Assembly: GCA_003645115.1 (NCBI GenBank)
Contig: QNEG01000125.1
Coordinates: 1 to 5,637 of the forward strand
Source: a bacterium
GTDB taxonomy: Bacteria; UBP14; UBA6098; B30-G16
Direction of reading: 5' to 3'
Length of the DNA: 5,637 bases
A model generated the notes under the pieces. That model had not been told where the DNA came from and ran no database searches. It was given only the letters and a program-made list of their open reading frames with translations. Position 1 is the first letter of the stretch; each line of letters opens with the position of its first letter. The translations under genes were made by a program, and so were the position numbers. Below are positions 5,498 to 5,637 of the stretch, in pieces.

Positions 5498-5637
5498 ATG
5501 GAAAAATCTTCACTGGTGTTCGGAATAATAATAACAATAATCTCACTTCATTACTGGTGGACTATCGGCGGTTCCGGTCCAATTTCACAGGTTCCCATTA
5601 TATATCGCTTAACATTCAGATTGTTCCCATATATGGA
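5498..5637 (+). CDS. N-terminal fragment of a membrane protein, possibly a sensor histidine kinase
   Basis: Only 46 codons are visible before the right edge. After a short polar start (MEKSS), residues 6-21 form a hydrophobic segment (LVFGIIITIISLHYWW), probably a first membrane helix. A loop follows, then IYRLTFRLFPYM (35-46). The pattern of a helix ending in HY, a loop, then IYR..(Y/F)..(L/F)P resembles the N-terminus of some multi-pass sensor histidine kinases. This is a pattern recalled from memory and is not proof. The gene has a good ribosome binding site and a candidate promoter overlapped by a palindrome. Being a real gene is likely; the function is tentative. Confidence 0.6.
   Translation, partial: MEKSSLVFGIIITIISLHYWWTIGGSGPISQVPIIYRLTFRLFPYM

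Noticed and set aside
1..5637. CRISPR arrays, tRNA/rRNA genes, insertion sequences, phage genes or defence systems
   Set aside because: I saw no regular direct repeats, transposase or integrase motifs, conserved RNA sequences or defence-type domains on either strand. The intergenic spaces are all under 180 bases.

Overview
The window reads as ordinary chromosome from an AT-rich, Gram-negative-type bacterium that is probably uncultivated. The best taxonomic clue is the large secreted protein at 729-3074. It ends in a PNPFN-type C-terminal domain of the T9SS/FlgD-like kind, which is common in the FCB superphylum and in candidate lineages such as WOR-3/Stahlbacteria, Cloacimonadota and Marinimicrobia. 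The lineage is an inference from this one domain and from the lipoprotein and cytoplasmic NagZ gene content. No rRNA or other phylogenetic marker is present.

Layout. On the minus strand, 1-554 is the first half of an ApbE-type FAD:protein FMN transferase with a lipoprotein signal; the gene runs off the left edge. A 174-base AT-rich divergent spacer follows. A plus-strand pair comes next: a secreted zinc carboxypeptidase (M14A type, 729-3074) and a short NagZ-like GH3 beta-N-acetylhexosaminidase (3083-3931). These two are very probably translationally coupled, because the stop codon of the first lies inside the ribosome binding site of the second. After a 42-base gap comes a class I SAM-dependent methyltransferase (3974-4882), possibly in the same transcript. 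It is convergent with a minus-strand purE (4925-5338). A second divergent spacer (5339-5497) holds the best regulatory signal in the window, a perfect 15-bp palindrome lying over a consensus -35 box. The right edge cuts the first 46 codons of a membrane protein whose N-terminus resembles certain sensor histidine kinases.

How the genes relate. The carboxypeptidase should act outside the cell on peptides. NagZ should act in the cytoplasm on peptidoglycan fragments. ApbE should flavinylate exported proteins. PurE is a purine biosynthesis enzyme. I see no single pathway joining them, and no mobile element, CRISPR array, tRNA or phage signature. I found no convincing undescribed system. The points worth a second look are departures from family norms: a core-only PurE lacking the usual AAHLPG histidine, a NagZ that stops just after its last barrel strand, an ApbE with a degenerate FDPT motif, and the operator-like palindrome.
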